Shown in pieces: positions 36,282-45,172 of a stretch of 64,000 bases of DNA. Source of the DNA: Methanolobus vulcani (GTDB lineage Archaea; Halobacteriota; Methanosarcinia; Methanosarcinales; Methanosarcinaceae); contig NZ_FNCA01000002.1 of assembly GCF_900100715.1 (NCBI RefSeq), positions 124,001 to 188,000 of the forward strand, given 5' to 3'. How positions within the stretch are numbered: position 1 is the stretch's first letter; the number at the start of each line of letters is the position of its first letter. A model generated the notes under the pieces. The model was not told where the DNA came from. It worked only from the letters and a program-made list of their open reading frames with translations, and made no database searches. The position numbers were made by a program, and so were the translations under genes.

Positions 36282-36460
36282 AGTTAAGAATAAGCCTTCA
36301 AATGCTTAATTCTTGTGATACTGCGTATTCGTATTGTCTAAATTATTGTCCCTTAATTACATATACTAAAATGACATAAATAATTTATAGTGGGGAGATT
36401 CTTTAGATGGCTAAACTAAGTTATCCTGTTTTCTTTCTGCATTGAACATCGGAGTGGGTA

Positions 36461-36532
36461 ATATAGCATAGCCAGAATACATCTGTATGATGGTGCAAAT
36501 TTGAATTGAGATGTTCACAGCGAATGCTATAT
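36461..36532 (+). repeat. 9-bp inverted repeat enclosing 54 nt, leader of the DUF1328 gene
   Basis: ATATAGCAT (36461-36469) and ATGCTATAT (36524-36532) are perfect inverted arms. A smaller dyad ATACA-TC-TGTAT lies inside. It is located 43-114 bp upstream of the DUF1328 start, so it could form a closed RNA element in the leader or be a promoter dyad. Confidence 0.4.
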
Positions 36533-36574
36533 TTCGTCGAATTATCTAATGAAAAATAAGTATGGGAGTATAAA

Positions 36575-36730
36575 ATGGCATCTTTAATAGGACTATCGAT
36601 AGCGTTTTTAGTATTGGCCCTTGTAGCCTATATTTTTGGAGCAAGAGGAATTGCCGGTTTATCAATGGAAATTGCAAAATGGCTGATAGTAATTTTTGTA
36701 ATACTTGCAATTATATCTCTGTTCTTCTAA
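36575..36730 (+). CDS. DUF1328 mini-membrane protein
   Basis: 51 residues in two hydrophobic helices, [18 protein letters not shown] and [16 protein letters not shown], joined by the conserved [13 protein letters not shown], the pattern of DUF1328/YtjA-like proteins (two TM helices with a GIAG loop). GGGAG lies 8 nt before the ATG at 36575. Function is unknown. The gene stands alone between AK6 and the trp operon. Confidence 0.8.
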   Translation: MASLIGLSIAFLVLALVAYIFGARGIAGLSMEIAKWLIVIFVILAIISLFF

Positions 36731-36822
36731 CAAAAAGTCAGCTACAGTTTTAAATCAAATGTGCAAATAAATAGTTATAAGTCTACTGTTATCTTTACGA
36801 TGGAAATTATGACTCTTTATTT

Positions 36823-37005
36823 TTATTTTAAAAACCTTTTCTCATCAAGAAATCCTATCCGGTTCCTTCCAGAACTCATGATTTCTTGCAGAGTCAACGG
36901 ACTTTCTTGTTCCAGTCCAGCGTTTTCTCCAGGAAGATTCCCATGGTTTCCTTTTTGGGCTAATGCCATATTTTCCCAAATGAATACTTCCTCCTTTCTG
37001 TTCAT
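36823..37005 (-). CDS. Small hypothetical protein
   Basis: A 60-residue ORF downstream of trpG (gap about 90 bp), starting MNRKEEVFIWENMALAQKG and ending GRNRIGFLDEKRFLK. Composition is hydrophilic and protein-like, unlike its antisense frame. A strong GGAGG occurs at codons 4-6 and could serve the internal ATG at residue 13 instead. No family recognised. The frame is also open upstream to 37077. Confidence 0.4.
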   Translation of the reverse strand: MNRKEEVFIWENMALAQKGNHGNLPGENAGLEQESPLTLQEIMSSGRNRIGFLDEKRFLK

Positions 37006-37097
37006 TATTAATAAAATTGTATAGAATCCTCTAATCAATCTGAAATATGAGTTACAGGGAAAACCTTGCAACATCAATTAGCTAGTTGGTAATCAGC

Positions 37098-37688
37098 TTA
37101 GTTCTTATGCCTCGACTCAGCGATTTTCAGGAAATTCTTGATGATCCACAGTCCTTCTTCTGTAAGAATGGATTCAGGATGGAACTGCACACCGTACACA
37201 GGATATTTCTTGTGCTCGACTGCCATGATTATATCATCATCTGTCTTTGCAGTGACCTTGAGGTCATCTGCCAGTTTTTCAATGGCAAGTGAATGGTATC
37301 TTCCGCCCTTGAACTTATCTTCAAGTCCTTCAAAAAGCGGAGATTCCTCATGGCTGATGTCAGATGTTTTTCCATGAATGGGGCCATCCTTTGCATGCCC
37401 GATGGTTCCACCAAAAGCAGTGTTTATTGCCTGGTGGCCAAGACAAACACCAAGTACAGGTTTTTCCGGGCCAAATTCCCTGATAACATCAAGACATGAT
37501 CCTATGTCCTCTTTTTTGTGAGGTGTGCCCGGACCAGGTGATATAACGATTGCATCAGGGTTGATTTCCTTCACTTCTTCAAGGGAAATGGTGTTAGGAA
37601 CGACCATAGTATCAGGTTCGTATATGGAAACATAGTCCACGAGATTCCAGACAAAAGAATCCTTGTTATTTATGAACAATACCTTCAT
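37098..37688 (-). CDS. trpG: Anthranilate synthase component II (glutamine amidotransferase)
   Basis: 196 residues. A class I glutaminase supplying ammonia to TrpE. The oxyanion loop is VISPGPGTPHKKEDIG, the catalytic Cys is in PVLGVCLGHQAI, and the His/Glu are in GVQFHPESIL. The start overlaps the trpE stop by 4 bp. It is the last gene of trpDFEG. Confidence 0.95.
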   Translation of the reverse strand: MKVLFINNKDSFVWNLVDYVSIYEPDTMVVPNTISLEEVKEINPDAIVISPGPGTPHKKEDIGSCLDVIREFGPEKPVLGVCLGHQAINTAFGGTIGHAKDGPIHGKTSDISHEESPLFEGLEDKFKGGRYHSLAIEKLADDLKVTAKTDDDIIMAVEHKKYPVYGVQFHPESILTEEGLWIIKNFLKIAESRHKN

Positions 37689-39256
37689 TGTTTTCCTCCT
37701 ATGGCCTTTATCATTGCAGCCATTTTCCTTTCGGTTTCGTTGTATTCGTAAGTCGGATCAGAGTCAGCAACAATACCGGCTCCCGCCTGTACGTAAGCTG
37801 TGTTATTCTTGATAAGCACTGTCCTTATGACAATGGCAAAGTCAGCGTCACCATTCCATGAATAGTAACCTACACCGCCGCCATAGATTCCTCTGGACTC
37901 CGGTTCAAGGTCATCTATTATTTCCATTGCCCTTATCTTTGGTGCACCTGAAAGAGTTCCTGCAGGGAATATGGCACGTGTGGCATCGAACTGGTCGCAC
38001 TCGTCCCTGAGCTCGCCGCTTACTGTGCTCTCTATGTGCTGAAGGTGGGAATATTTCACCACGCTCATAAGGTCATCAACCTTAACGGTTCCACCTTTTG
38101 AGACCATTCTTACATCATTGCGTCCAAGGTCAACAAGCATTACGTGTTCTGCACGTTCTTTCTTGTCTCTTAGCATCTCCTGTGCAAGTTCTTTGTCCTC
38201 TTCGTCATTATTGCCACGTGGGCATGTTCCTGCAATAGGATTTGTGATGACTTTCCTGTCAAAGACTGTCATAAGGGTTTCGGGGCTTGCACCTACGATG
38301 CCTATATCCTTGAAGTTGAAAATATACATGTAAGGGCTTGGATTGATGTTCCTGAGCCTGATGTAGAGTTGCAGAGGCGTCTGCTTCATTTTCACAGTGT
38401 ACCTGCGTGAAGGAACTACCTGGAAAATATCTCCGTCAATTATATGCTGTTTTGCAATTTTTACAGCTTCTTCGTAGGCTTCCTGGTCCATGTTGGCGAC
38501 CGGCACCTCGGTATCTGCTGCAGGAATATCCTCGCTGATACTTATGACCGAAGCCATCTGAAGTGATCTTTCCATTAGTTGAGCTTCAGATACAGCATGC
38601 TCGTAAACATCGTTGAGGTCGCTTGATCCAGTTATAAATGGTGTAATTACGATATATGTTTCGTTTGTAATGTGGTCAAAGACAAAGGTCTTTGACATGA
38701 TAGCAAAGTGCATGTCAGGTACATCTGCATCAGGCTTCTTGTCCCGGTCTAACCATGAATCGTAAACAAGGTCGTAACTGTTGTAGCCGATAGCTCCTCC
38801 AAGGAATGTCTGCCTGTCAAAACGCTTCTGGTTCAAGATATGAGTTCCGGTGCTTGTAGGATATATCTTCCTGAAAGCTGCCAAGGCATCATCACCTTCG
38901 CTTACCTTGACCCTAAACTTGCCACCGATAAGAGAATCTACATCTCCCATTGATTTGAGCTTATTGTAGATGTGCTTTGTAAGCTCGGAGTTCATCTGGC
39001 ACTCGATGGTGATGTGCCTGTCTTTAATAGATACGACCATCTCAGGCTCATAACCTACAAATGAATATCTTGCATGTCTTTTTTCCTTCTCTACCGACTC
39101 AAGCAGATAGGAATGTCCTGCATTCTGCAGGGTTGCATAGAGTTGCAACGGGCTGCAAATGCTATTCACTTTTGTCATGAGCTGCACTATGGCAGGCTTC
39201 TGTGAATTTTCAACGAGGGTTTTGAAATCCTCTTTGTTAAGATCAAAATCAACCAT
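37685..39256 (-). CDS. trpE: Anthranilate synthase component I
   Basis: 523 residues, converting chorismate to anthranilate. The N-terminal LLES element (SYLLESVEKEKRHARYSFVG) forms the tryptophan feedback site. The chorismate core includes DIFQVVPSRRYTVKM, PSPYMYIFNF, GASPETLM, NPIAGTCPRG, ERAEHVMLVDLGRNDV, FPAGTLSGAPKIRAMEII and GIYGGGVGYYSWNGD. AGGTG precedes the ATG. It overlaps trpF by 8 bp. Confidence 0.96.
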   Translation of the reverse strand: MVDFDLNKEDFKTLVENSQKPAIVQLMTKVNSICSPLQLYATLQNAGHSYLLESVEKEKRHARYSFVGYEPEMVVSIKDRHITIECQMNSELTKHIYNKLKSMGDVDSLIGGKFRVKVSEGDDALAAFRKIYPTSTGTHILNQKRFDRQTFLGGAIGYNSYDLVYDSWLDRDKKPDADVPDMHFAIMSKTFVFDHITNETYIVITPFITGSSDLNDVYEHAVSEAQLMERSLQMASVISISEDIPAADTEVPVANMDQEAYEEAVKIAKQHIIDGDIFQVVPSRRYTVKMKQTPLQLYIRLRNINPSPYMYIFNFKDIGIVGASPETLMTVFDRKVITNPIAGTCPRGNNDEEDKELAQEMLRDKKERAEHVMLVDLGRNDVRMVSKGGTVKVDDLMSVVKYSHLQHIESTVSGELRDECDQFDATRAIFPAGTLSGAPKIRAMEIIDDLEPESRGIYGGGVGYYSWNGDADFAIVIRTVLIKNNTAYVQAGAGIVADSDPTYEYNETERKMAAMIKAIGGKQ

Positions 39257-39926
39257 TGATACACCTTGCTTCTTCTATAAACCTGCATACCTTTGCAGGG
39301 TCTTTCTTTCCATCTGTTTCCACACCGGAGGCGGTATCCACAGCAAAGGGCATTACCTTGTTAACCGCATCTCTGACATTGTCTGGTTTAAGCCCTCCGG
39401 CAAGAATCACCGGAGCTTCCGCGTTCTCTACTACTTTTCTGCTAACTGACCAATCGTGCACAAGTCCTGTGCCGCCGCTTACTCCTGCCTTGCCTGAATC
39501 AAGAAGTATGCCGTCTATCAGGTCATTCTCATAGAGGTCATCTATCTCTGCCATCATTTCAGATGGCAGTTCCCTGCATTCTACCGGCACGACAAATGTC
39601 CTGATTATCTTCTGGTGTGTGTTGTTACGTATGATCGCTATTTCATCTGCTTTGAGGTTGTTGTGGAGCTGAACTACATCCGGGTTGACCTTTTCGATAA
39701 GTTCCAGTGCTTCCTGGCCGCTGGATGGCATTATCACAAGTACTGAGTCCACAAAGAAAGGTACTTTCCTGACAAGTTCTGCGGCGGTCTTGGCATCCAG
39801 TTTCCTGGGAGTGTTCACAGGAACTTCTGTGATGAAACCCACAGCATCAGCTCCGCAGCTAACTGCCAGTTCAATGTCCTCAGCAGTTTTCATTCCACAT
39901 ATTTTAACTCTGGGCAGATACTTCAT
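39249..39926 (-). CDS. trpF: Phosphoribosylanthranilate isomerase
   Basis: 225 residues, TIM barrel. VKICGMKTAEDIELAVSCGADAVGFI at the N-terminus is the TrpF signature (catalytic Cys in KICG). DGILLDSGKAGVSGGTG and PVILAGGLKPDNV close the phosphate site, and the general-acid Asp is in FAVDTASGVE. It overlaps trpD by 23 bp and trpE by 8 bp, showing tight coupling. Confidence 0.95.
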   Translation of the reverse strand: MKYLPRVKICGMKTAEDIELAVSCGADAVGFITEVPVNTPRKLDAKTAAELVRKVPFFVDSVLVIMPSSGQEALELIEKVNPDVVQLHNNLKADEIAIIRNNTHQKIIRTFVVPVECRELPSEMMAEIDDLYENDLIDGILLDSGKAGVSGGTGLVHDWSVSRKVVENAEAPVILAGGLKPDNVRDAVNKVMPFAVDTASGVETDGKKDPAKVCRFIEEARCING

Positions 39927-40941
39927 CTATGACTCCCTGAATTTTGTCGTCATCGCTGAATTCTATCAGTTTCTCCAGTGCTTTGCCGCTGTCAATTACT
40001 TCCTCTGCAAGAGGAATTGCTTCCTTGATAGAGGCTGCCTTTCCGGCAACATAGAGGGCCGCGGCTGAGTTCATTACAATGATGTCTCTCTTAGGACCCT
40101 TCTCACCCTTCAATATCCTTATGATATCTATTGCATTCTCCTTAGGTGTGCCGCCTGCAATATCCTCAGGAGTTGCTTTGTTGATTCCAAGTTCTTCTGG
40201 AGTGATTGTGTAGGTAGTGATGTTTCCATCTTTAAGTTCAGCAACGTATGTCTCTGAGAAGTTGGATATCTCATCCATGCCGTCACCGTAGACTACCATT
40301 GCCCTGTCAACTCCCAGTTTTTTCATGACCTGGGCGAAAGGCTCGCAGAGGCTCCTGTCAAATACGCCAACAAGCTGCACTTTTGCATTTGCAGGGTTTG
40401 TGAGTGGTCCGAGAATGTTGAAAACAGTTCTTACTCCCATTTCCTGTCTGATTGGTCCAACCCTTTTCATTGCAGGATGGAAGATAGGGGCGAACATGAA
40501 TCCGATTCCGTTCTTTTCTATGGATTCAGTTACTTCTTCAGGTGCTTTGTCCACTTTTATCCCGAGTTCTCTCAGGACATCGGCACTACCGGAAAGTGAA
40601 GTTATTGAACGGTTACCGTGCTTTGCAACAGCCACGCCGGTTGCTGCGGTAACTATTGCAGAGGCTGTTGAGATATTGATGGTGTTGCGCTTGTCTCCTC
40701 CGGTTCCCACAACATCCACAAGTGCACCGTCAACCTTCGGAGCAATTGTGTTTGCAGCTTTCTTCATACCGGTTGCAAAACCCGCGATCTCATCCGGGGT
40801 CTCTCCCTTCATTTTAAGAGAAATGAGGAGGCCGCCTATCTGTGCGTCTGTGGCCTCTGTGAATATTTTGGTGATTGCATCCTCAGCTTCTGTAATTGTG
40901 AGGTCCTGCTTTTCACTTACCTTCTTGATGTAGTCCTTCAT
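39904..40941 (-). CDS. trpD: Anthranilate phosphoribosyltransferase
   Basis: 345 residues. Motifs VDVVGTGGDKRNTINISTASAIV, KHGNRSITSLSGSADVLRELG and NILGPLTNPA are TrpD signatures. The ATG (MKDYIKKVSEKQ) at 40939-40941 is preceded by AGGTG; a TTG 15 bp upstream is in frame but less likely. First gene of trpDFEG; trpC, trpB and trpA are not in the window. Confidence 0.95.
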   Translation of the reverse strand: MKDYIKKVSEKQDLTITEAEDAITKIFTEATDAQIGGLLISLKMKGETPDEIAGFATGMKKAANTIAPKVDGALVDVVGTGGDKRNTINISTASAIVTAATGVAVAKHGNRSITSLSGSADVLRELGIKVDKAPEEVTESIEKNGIGFMFAPIFHPAMKRVGPIRQEMGVRTVFNILGPLTNPANAKVQLVGVFDRSLCEPFAQVMKKLGVDRAMVVYGDGMDEISNFSETYVAELKDGNITTYTITPEELGINKATPEDIAGGTPKENAIDIIRILKGEKGPKRDIIVMNSAAALYVAGKAASIKEAIPLAEEVIDSGKALEKLIEFSDDDKIQGVIDEVSAQS

Positions 40942-40961
40942 TTTAGCACCTATCAACGCAA

Positions 40962-40981
40962 TAATGTATATATTTGTACAA
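40962..40981 (-). promoter_or_regulatory. trp promoter with TATA box and TGTACA site
   Basis: Reading the minus strand, TTGTACAAATATATACA contains a TATA element immediately after TGTACA (40975-40980). TGTACA is the core of the TRP box bound by TrpY in Methanothermobacter. Only one copy is seen. The predicted start would lie very close to the trpD ATG. Confidence 0.4.
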
Positions 40982-41324
40982 TATTGATTAAAGATGACTA
41001 ATTATATTTAAGGATTGTGGGTTTGAAGGCTTTGTGTAAAAACTAGAGGTTGTGTAGAAAGTAATGATTCGGTGCAAAAAAAGAAAAGAGTCTATGCATA
41101 ACTAATTTCAAAGCAAATTATCATTAAAATTAATGTAACGAAAACATCTTTACATCCTTATGATTTGCTTTTTTGCAATTTACTAAGTAGTTTCATCTTC
41201 ACTCATGAATCTCATGATTCAATAAATATAACAGTTCTCAACATATTTTGTATATACAGTTATTTTTAAGTAATTTGTATACTTTTGAACAGCAAATCCC
41301 ATTTAATTCAAATATTGGAGATAA
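40982..41324. other. AT-rich intergenic region upstream of DUF1699
   Basis: About 340 bp with no ORF or RNA gene recognised. Contains a small dyad TGAATC-TCAT-GATTCA near 41206-41221 and TATA-like TTTGTATATAC (about 41249) and TTTGTATAC (about 41275) repeats upstream of the DUF1699 gene. Confidence 0.3.
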
Positions 41325-41729
41325 ATGATGAAAATAAGAGTTGTAAGTTCAAAAGAAGAAATCAATAACCTCGGTTCTAATGAAGAAATGATTCATCTTG
41401 CATTCAGGCCATCAAACACAGACATATTCAACCTCATAACAAAATGTCCTGATGTGAAAGCACTTCATATACCAAGTTCCTACATAAGAACAATTTCCAA
41501 ATCCACTCAGATGTTTTTGGAGATGAAAGGTATAGCACTCATTGAAGGTGATGTATGGGGTCACAGGAAAGACATCAATGAATACTCTGAAGTTTCTGAA
41601 AGTGTATATGAACGCTTTGACCAGTACAGAGCAAATGGTCTTTCTGATGAAGAAATTGCAGCAAAGATGGAAAGAGAATTGCATATGAGCACAGATTTGA
41701 TTAAGTTCCTGCTTAAAAACAGAAAGTAA
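41325..41729 (+). CDS. DUF1699 family protein
   Basis: 134 residues beginning MMKIRVVSSKEEINNL with LAFRPSNTDIFNLITKCPDVKALHIPSSYIR, matching the Methanosarcina-restricted DUF1699 family. No catalytic motif or membrane segment is seen; the C-terminal half looks helical (GLSDEEIAAKMERELHM) and might be a DNA- or protein-binding module. GGAG precedes the tandem ATGs. Function unknown. Confidence 0.7.
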   Translation: MMKIRVVSSKEEINNLGSNEEMIHLAFRPSNTDIFNLITKCPDVKALHIPSSYIRTISKSTQMFLEMKGIALIEGDVWGHRKDINEYSEVSESVYERFDQYRANGLSDEEIAAKMERELHMSTDLIKFLLKNRK

Positions 41730-41763
41730 GGTGTATTCAGATACTTAATACCCTTATTTTTTT
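41728..41763 (+). terminator. Intrinsic-type terminator after DUF1699
   Basis: AAGG-T-GTATT pairs with AATACCCTT (9 bp with a single bulged T), followed by a run of seven T. It begins at the stop codon. Confidence 0.65.
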
Positions 41764-42030
41764 ATACAAAAATCTAAAATGCAAAATTTACATCAATATC
41801 TAATTCATACATTTCTTGAATCAGAATGCACATCTGATGGCACTATTTTCCATAGGATTTCATTGACTTGCAGATTCTATGAGTTAGTTCCTACAAAATT
41901 ATCTGATTTTGATCTGATTATGTAAAACCGCAAAAAATGGCTTCTCTCCGGAAAATGCTGAACGATTCCGGTTTACAAGTGAAAAATAACGTCAGAAAAC
42001 AATAAACAAAACGAAGAGTAAACACAAACA
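41764..42030. other. Non-coding gap before the feo operon end
   Basis: 267 bp without a supported gene. CCGGAA...TTCCGG (about 41949-41976) may form a weak hairpin ending the feo transcript. Otherwise nothing recognised. Confidence 0.3.
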
Positions 42031-42348
42031 TCAGTTTAATGCCTGCTCTCCGCACAAAATTCTGCCCTTATCGGTCAATTTGTATGATTTCATATTCATG
42101 CTTCCGGAAGAAAGTTCAGGGTCTGCGCAGACCCTTGAACAGCCCTTACAGCCACCTGTACACTCACATCCCGCCGCATTCTCGATGCAGCATTCTATGT
42201 CACCTTTCTTTTCCATGATGTTCAGGAGATCCCTGAACTCATCCTGTCGCAGGTTGAGCCTGTCTGCAATGGTGCGGGTGGTGAGATTTTCTCCGGAATC
42301 CATCATCTCTGCCATTCTTCTCAGAAAATACCTGTAACCAACCACCAT
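42031..42348 (-). CDS. FeoC-like winged-helix protein with Cys cluster
   Basis: 105 residues. The N-terminal winged helix (TRTIADRLNLRQDEFRDLLNIMEKKGDIECC) is followed by CECTGGCKGCSRVC, a dense Cys motif like the Fe-S/metal loop of FeoC, and a short basic C-terminal strand. FeoC proteins modulate FeoB stability or feo expression. It is encoded at the end of the feo unit, overlapping the membrane gene by 1 bp. The assignment is from context and layout. Confidence 0.65.
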   Translation of the reverse strand: MVVGYRYFLRRMAEMMDSGENLTTRTIADRLNLRQDEFRDLLNIMEKKGDIECCIENAAGCECTGGCKGCSRVCADPELSSGSMNMKSYKLTDKGRILCGEQALN

Positions 42349-42809
42349 TATGCTCCTTCCCGGAACACCAGTACTTCGTTAAGTGAGAATCTGTTTTTCC
42401 AGTACAATATCCCTGCAATTGAAAGCAATCCCAGGTAGATGCCCGGCCTGAAAGTTTCCATTATGCTCCATCCTTTATAGTCATCAGGAACAATGAACGA
42501 ATCAAGCAGGTTTCCGGCCATGATTAGCAGGTAAACTGCCGCAAATATCAGTGACATCAGAATTCCTACGTAAACAAAAGACACTCCTGCGTTAATGCCC
42601 TGATGCATCTCCCAGAGTCCGTTGAGAAATACTGCACCAATGACCATGAGACAGAATCCTCCAAGTATATCTCCTGGTACGAACAATAGTCCTGCTATTC
42701 CCGTATCGATTCCAAGACCCTCAGCAATGTTCAGAAGCCCGAAGAAAACGTACAGCACTCCTGCAAGCGCTGCAAATGCTATTTCTTTATTACCGTAACT
42801 GTGTGTCAT
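42348..42809 (-). CDS. Integral membrane protein of the feo operon
   Basis: 153 residues with four predicted helices (FAALAGVLYVFFGLLNIA; FCLMVIGAVFLNGLWEM; VSFVYVGILMSLIFAAVYLL; GIYLGLLSIAGILYW). No family recognised. Gaps of 34 bp to feoB and overlap with the FeoC-like gene suggest an accessory role in iron uptake, but nothing in the sequence proves this. Confidence 0.65.
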   Translation of the reverse strand: MTHSYGNKEIAFAALAGVLYVFFGLLNIAEGLGIDTGIAGLLFVPGDILGGFCLMVIGAVFLNGLWEMHQGINAGVSFVYVGILMSLIFAAVYLLIMAGNLLDSFIVPDDYKGWSIMETFRPGIYLGLLSIAGILYWKNRFSLNEVLVFREGA

Positions 42810-42843
42810 ATCTATTATCTCCCTAAAGTTTCAGTTTAGAATA

Positions 42844-44865
42844 TCAGGCCATCAGTCCCATGCGTGTGCCGGCCTGATATATTACAAATGCAAATCCCCA
42901 TGCCAGTGAGGTTCCGTAAGCAAGCTGGAATAGTGTCCATTTCCATGACCCCGTTTCTCTTTTTATAACTCCAATGCAGGCGAAACATGGTGCGTACAGA
43001 AGGGTAAAAACCATGAGTCCGAGTGCTGCAAGAGGTGTCATTGATCCGGCTGAAAGTATATTTGAGAGGCTTTCCTCGTTCTCTCCGACTCCATAGAGCA
43101 CGCCCATGGAACCAACTACTATTTCCTTTGCCACAACACCAAACAGAAGTGCAACTGCTATTTTCCAGTCAAATCCAAGCGGTGCGACAAGAGGCTCAAG
43201 TATCTGTCCTATCATGCCTATCATGGACTCTGTAGTTCCATAGATTTCCTGGGAAGCGAATGTTCCACTGCTTCCGGGTGCAGGAATTGATGCCAGTAAC
43301 CACACACCTACCACACCGATCAGGATGATGGTTCCGGCTTTCTTGAGGTATATCTTTCCTCGCTCCCACATGTGAATGAAGCTTCCTTTCAGGGTTGGAA
43401 CCTTATATGACGGGAGTTCCATGATGAAAGGCGCGTCCTCTCCTTTGAGAATGGTACTGCGCATGAGTTTTGCACTTACAACAGCGACCAGGATGCCAAG
43501 AGCATACAGAATGAAGATCACAACTCCTGCATCCCTGCCAAAGAATGCCCCGGCCAGGAGAACATAAACCGGAAGCCTTGCTCCGCAGGACATGAATGGA
43601 GTTATCAGAATGGTGATGAGACGGTCCCTTGTATCTTCAATGGTACGGGTTGCCATAATTGCAGGCACATTACATCCGAATCCCATTACAAGGGGTATGA
43701 AAGATCTTCCATGCAGTCCTATCTTGCTCATCAGCTTGTCCATTATGAATGCGGCTCTTGCCATGTAGCCACTGTCTTCCATAAGGGAAAGCATAAAGAA
43801 GAGCAGGAGAATGTTCGGAAGGAATATTATAACTGAGCCTACACCTGCTATCATTCCTTCCCCTACAAGGGATGCCAGCCATGGAACAAGGATTGCAGTT
43901 GTAGCTGTTTCTGCCAGCCATCCGAAGAATATGTCTATCATATTCATGAAAGGGGTTGCAAAGGTGAAAGTGACCTCAAAAGCCGCCCACATGAGCGACA
44001 GGAATATTGGTATTCCTAATGCTTTGTTTGTCACTACTCTGTCAACCATGTCCGATCCGCTTAGGTGGGATGTATTGATATTACAAACCTGTCTCAGCAT
44101 TGTCTGTATGGTCTTGTATCTCTGGTCAGCAACCTTTGCCTCCAGGATATCGGCATCGGTTTCGTTCAGTATTATCTGTATTTTCGGGAAACTATCACTC
44201 TCCTTACCTTTTTTGATTATGTTCTCGTCACCCTCAAGCAACTTCAAACCAAACCATCGTGATGGATAATGTGCAAAGTAGGGGTCACTGTCGAGAATGA
44301 CTCTCAGTTTCTCTGCTTTGTCTTCGATCTCATCATCATACGTGAATACGTTCCCTGTAACCCTTGTCCTGTGCAGTTCATTGGTGACTGCATCAAGAAG
44401 CCCTTCTATGCCGTTGCCTTTGCTTCCTATTGTGGATACAACGGGAACTTCCAGGAATTCCTGCATCTTTGTTTCATCAATATTGTCACCTTTTGCAAGG
44501 GCAAGGTCTGTCATGTTCAGCGCAATAATGAGCCGGACGCCAAGTTCCATCAACTGGGTTGTAAGGTACAGGTTTCTTTCAAGGTTTGTTGCGTCGATTA
44601 CCTGAACCACAACGTCCGGCTTTTCTTCAATAATAAAGTCTCGGGCAATAATCTCATCAAGAGAGTACGCTGTGAGACTGTATGTGCCCGGAAGGTCAAC
44701 TATCTCCATCATCACATCATTATGCACTCTTTTACCGATCTTGCGTTCCACCGTAACGCCGGGCCAGTTGCCCACATGCTGTTTTGAACCGGTAATCGCG
44801 TTGAATATGGATGTCTTTCCAACATTCGGGTTCCCGGCAAGTGCAACAGTAATTTTTTCTGTCAT
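42844..44865 (-). CDS. feoB: Ferrous iron transport protein B
   Basis: 673 residues. N-terminal G domain with GNPNVGKTSIFNAITG (G1), DLPGTYSL (G3) and NMTD (G4), a helical linker, then the FeoB membrane core with two Gate motifs (FMLSLMEDSGYMARAAFIMD; CGARLPVYVLLAGAFF) and the C-terminal LYAPCFACIGVIKRETGSWKW. It imports Fe2+ with GTP hydrolysis. feoA is 29 bp upstream. Confidence 0.96.
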   Translation of the reverse strand: MTEKITVALAGNPNVGKTSIFNAITGSKQHVGNWPGVTVERKIGKRVHNDVMMEIVDLPGTYSLTAYSLDEIIARDFIIEEKPDVVVQVIDATNLERNLYLTTQLMELGVRLIIALNMTDLALAKGDNIDETKMQEFLEVPVVSTIGSKGNGIEGLLDAVTNELHRTRVTGNVFTYDDEIEDKAEKLRVILDSDPYFAHYPSRWFGLKLLEGDENIIKKGKESDSFPKIQIILNETDADILEAKVADQRYKTIQTMLRQVCNINTSHLSGSDMVDRVVTNKALGIPIFLSLMWAAFEVTFTFATPFMNMIDIFFGWLAETATTAILVPWLASLVGEGMIAGVGSVIIFLPNILLLFFMLSLMEDSGYMARAAFIMDKLMSKIGLHGRSFIPLVMGFGCNVPAIMATRTIEDTRDRLITILITPFMSCGARLPVYVLLAGAFFGRDAGVVIFILYALGILVAVVSAKLMRSTILKGEDAPFIMELPSYKVPTLKGSFIHMWERGKIYLKKAGTIILIGVVGVWLLASIPAPGSSGTFASQEIYGTTESMIGMIGQILEPLVAPLGFDWKIAVALLFGVVAKEIVVGSMGVLYGVGENEESLSNILSAGSMTPLAALGLMVFTLLYAPCFACIGVIKRETGSWKWTLFQLAYGTSLAWGFAFVIYQAGTRMGLMA

Positions 44866-44894
44866 TTTACCACCATTGTCGCAATTTACCTGCG

Positions 44895-45131
44895 TTACTT
44901 GAGAACCTCTACAAGAACAGTTTCAGCCTCTCTTTTTCTGAGGGAAAGATTGTATCCTTTCAGTTTGAATTCAACAGGGTCTCCTAATGGTGCTCTTCTG
45001 ATAACGTCTACTCTTGTACCGGGAGTAAGTCCCATATCCAGAATTCTCTTTCTTGAAGACTTCTGGCCTGTCACTTTCACAACCTTCACCGATGTGTCAG
45101 GTTCTATGAAATCCAGTTTTTTTTCATTCAT
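44895..45131 (-). CDS. feoA: Ferrous iron transport protein A
   Basis: 78 residues, SH3-like fold. KVVKVTGQKSSRKRILDMGLTPG and VEFKLKGYNLSLRKREAETVLV match FeoA, the small cytosolic partner of FeoB. The ATG at 45129-45131 (MNEKKLDFIEPD) follows AAGGCCATAAC; the frame is open upstream without conservation. First gene of the feo unit. Confidence 0.93.
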   Translation of the reverse strand: MNEKKLDFIEPDTSVKVVKVTGQKSSRKRILDMGLTPGTRVDVIRRAPLGDPVEFKLKGYNLSLRKREAETVLVEVLK

Positions 45132-45160
45132 GTTATGGCCTTTTGTTTGTTTACTTTTAG

Positions 45161-45172
45161 TAGGTATACCTA
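45161..45172. promoter_or_regulatory. DtxR-like palindrome in the feo promoter
   Basis: TAGGTATACCTA is a perfect 12-bp palindrome, part of GTTAGGTATACCTAC, close to the TTAGGnnnnCCTAA pattern of DtxR/IdeR/MntR-type sites. A TATA box (AGTATATACT, 45185-45194) lies upstream on the minus strand, so the palindrome covers the expected transcription start, ideal for iron-dependent repression. Confidence 0.6.

Noticed and set aside
36761-37024. 87-codon plus-strand ORF downstream of the DUF1328 gene
   Set aside because: No ribosome site, Phe/Ser/Pro-rich shadow composition; the opposite strand looks more protein-like.
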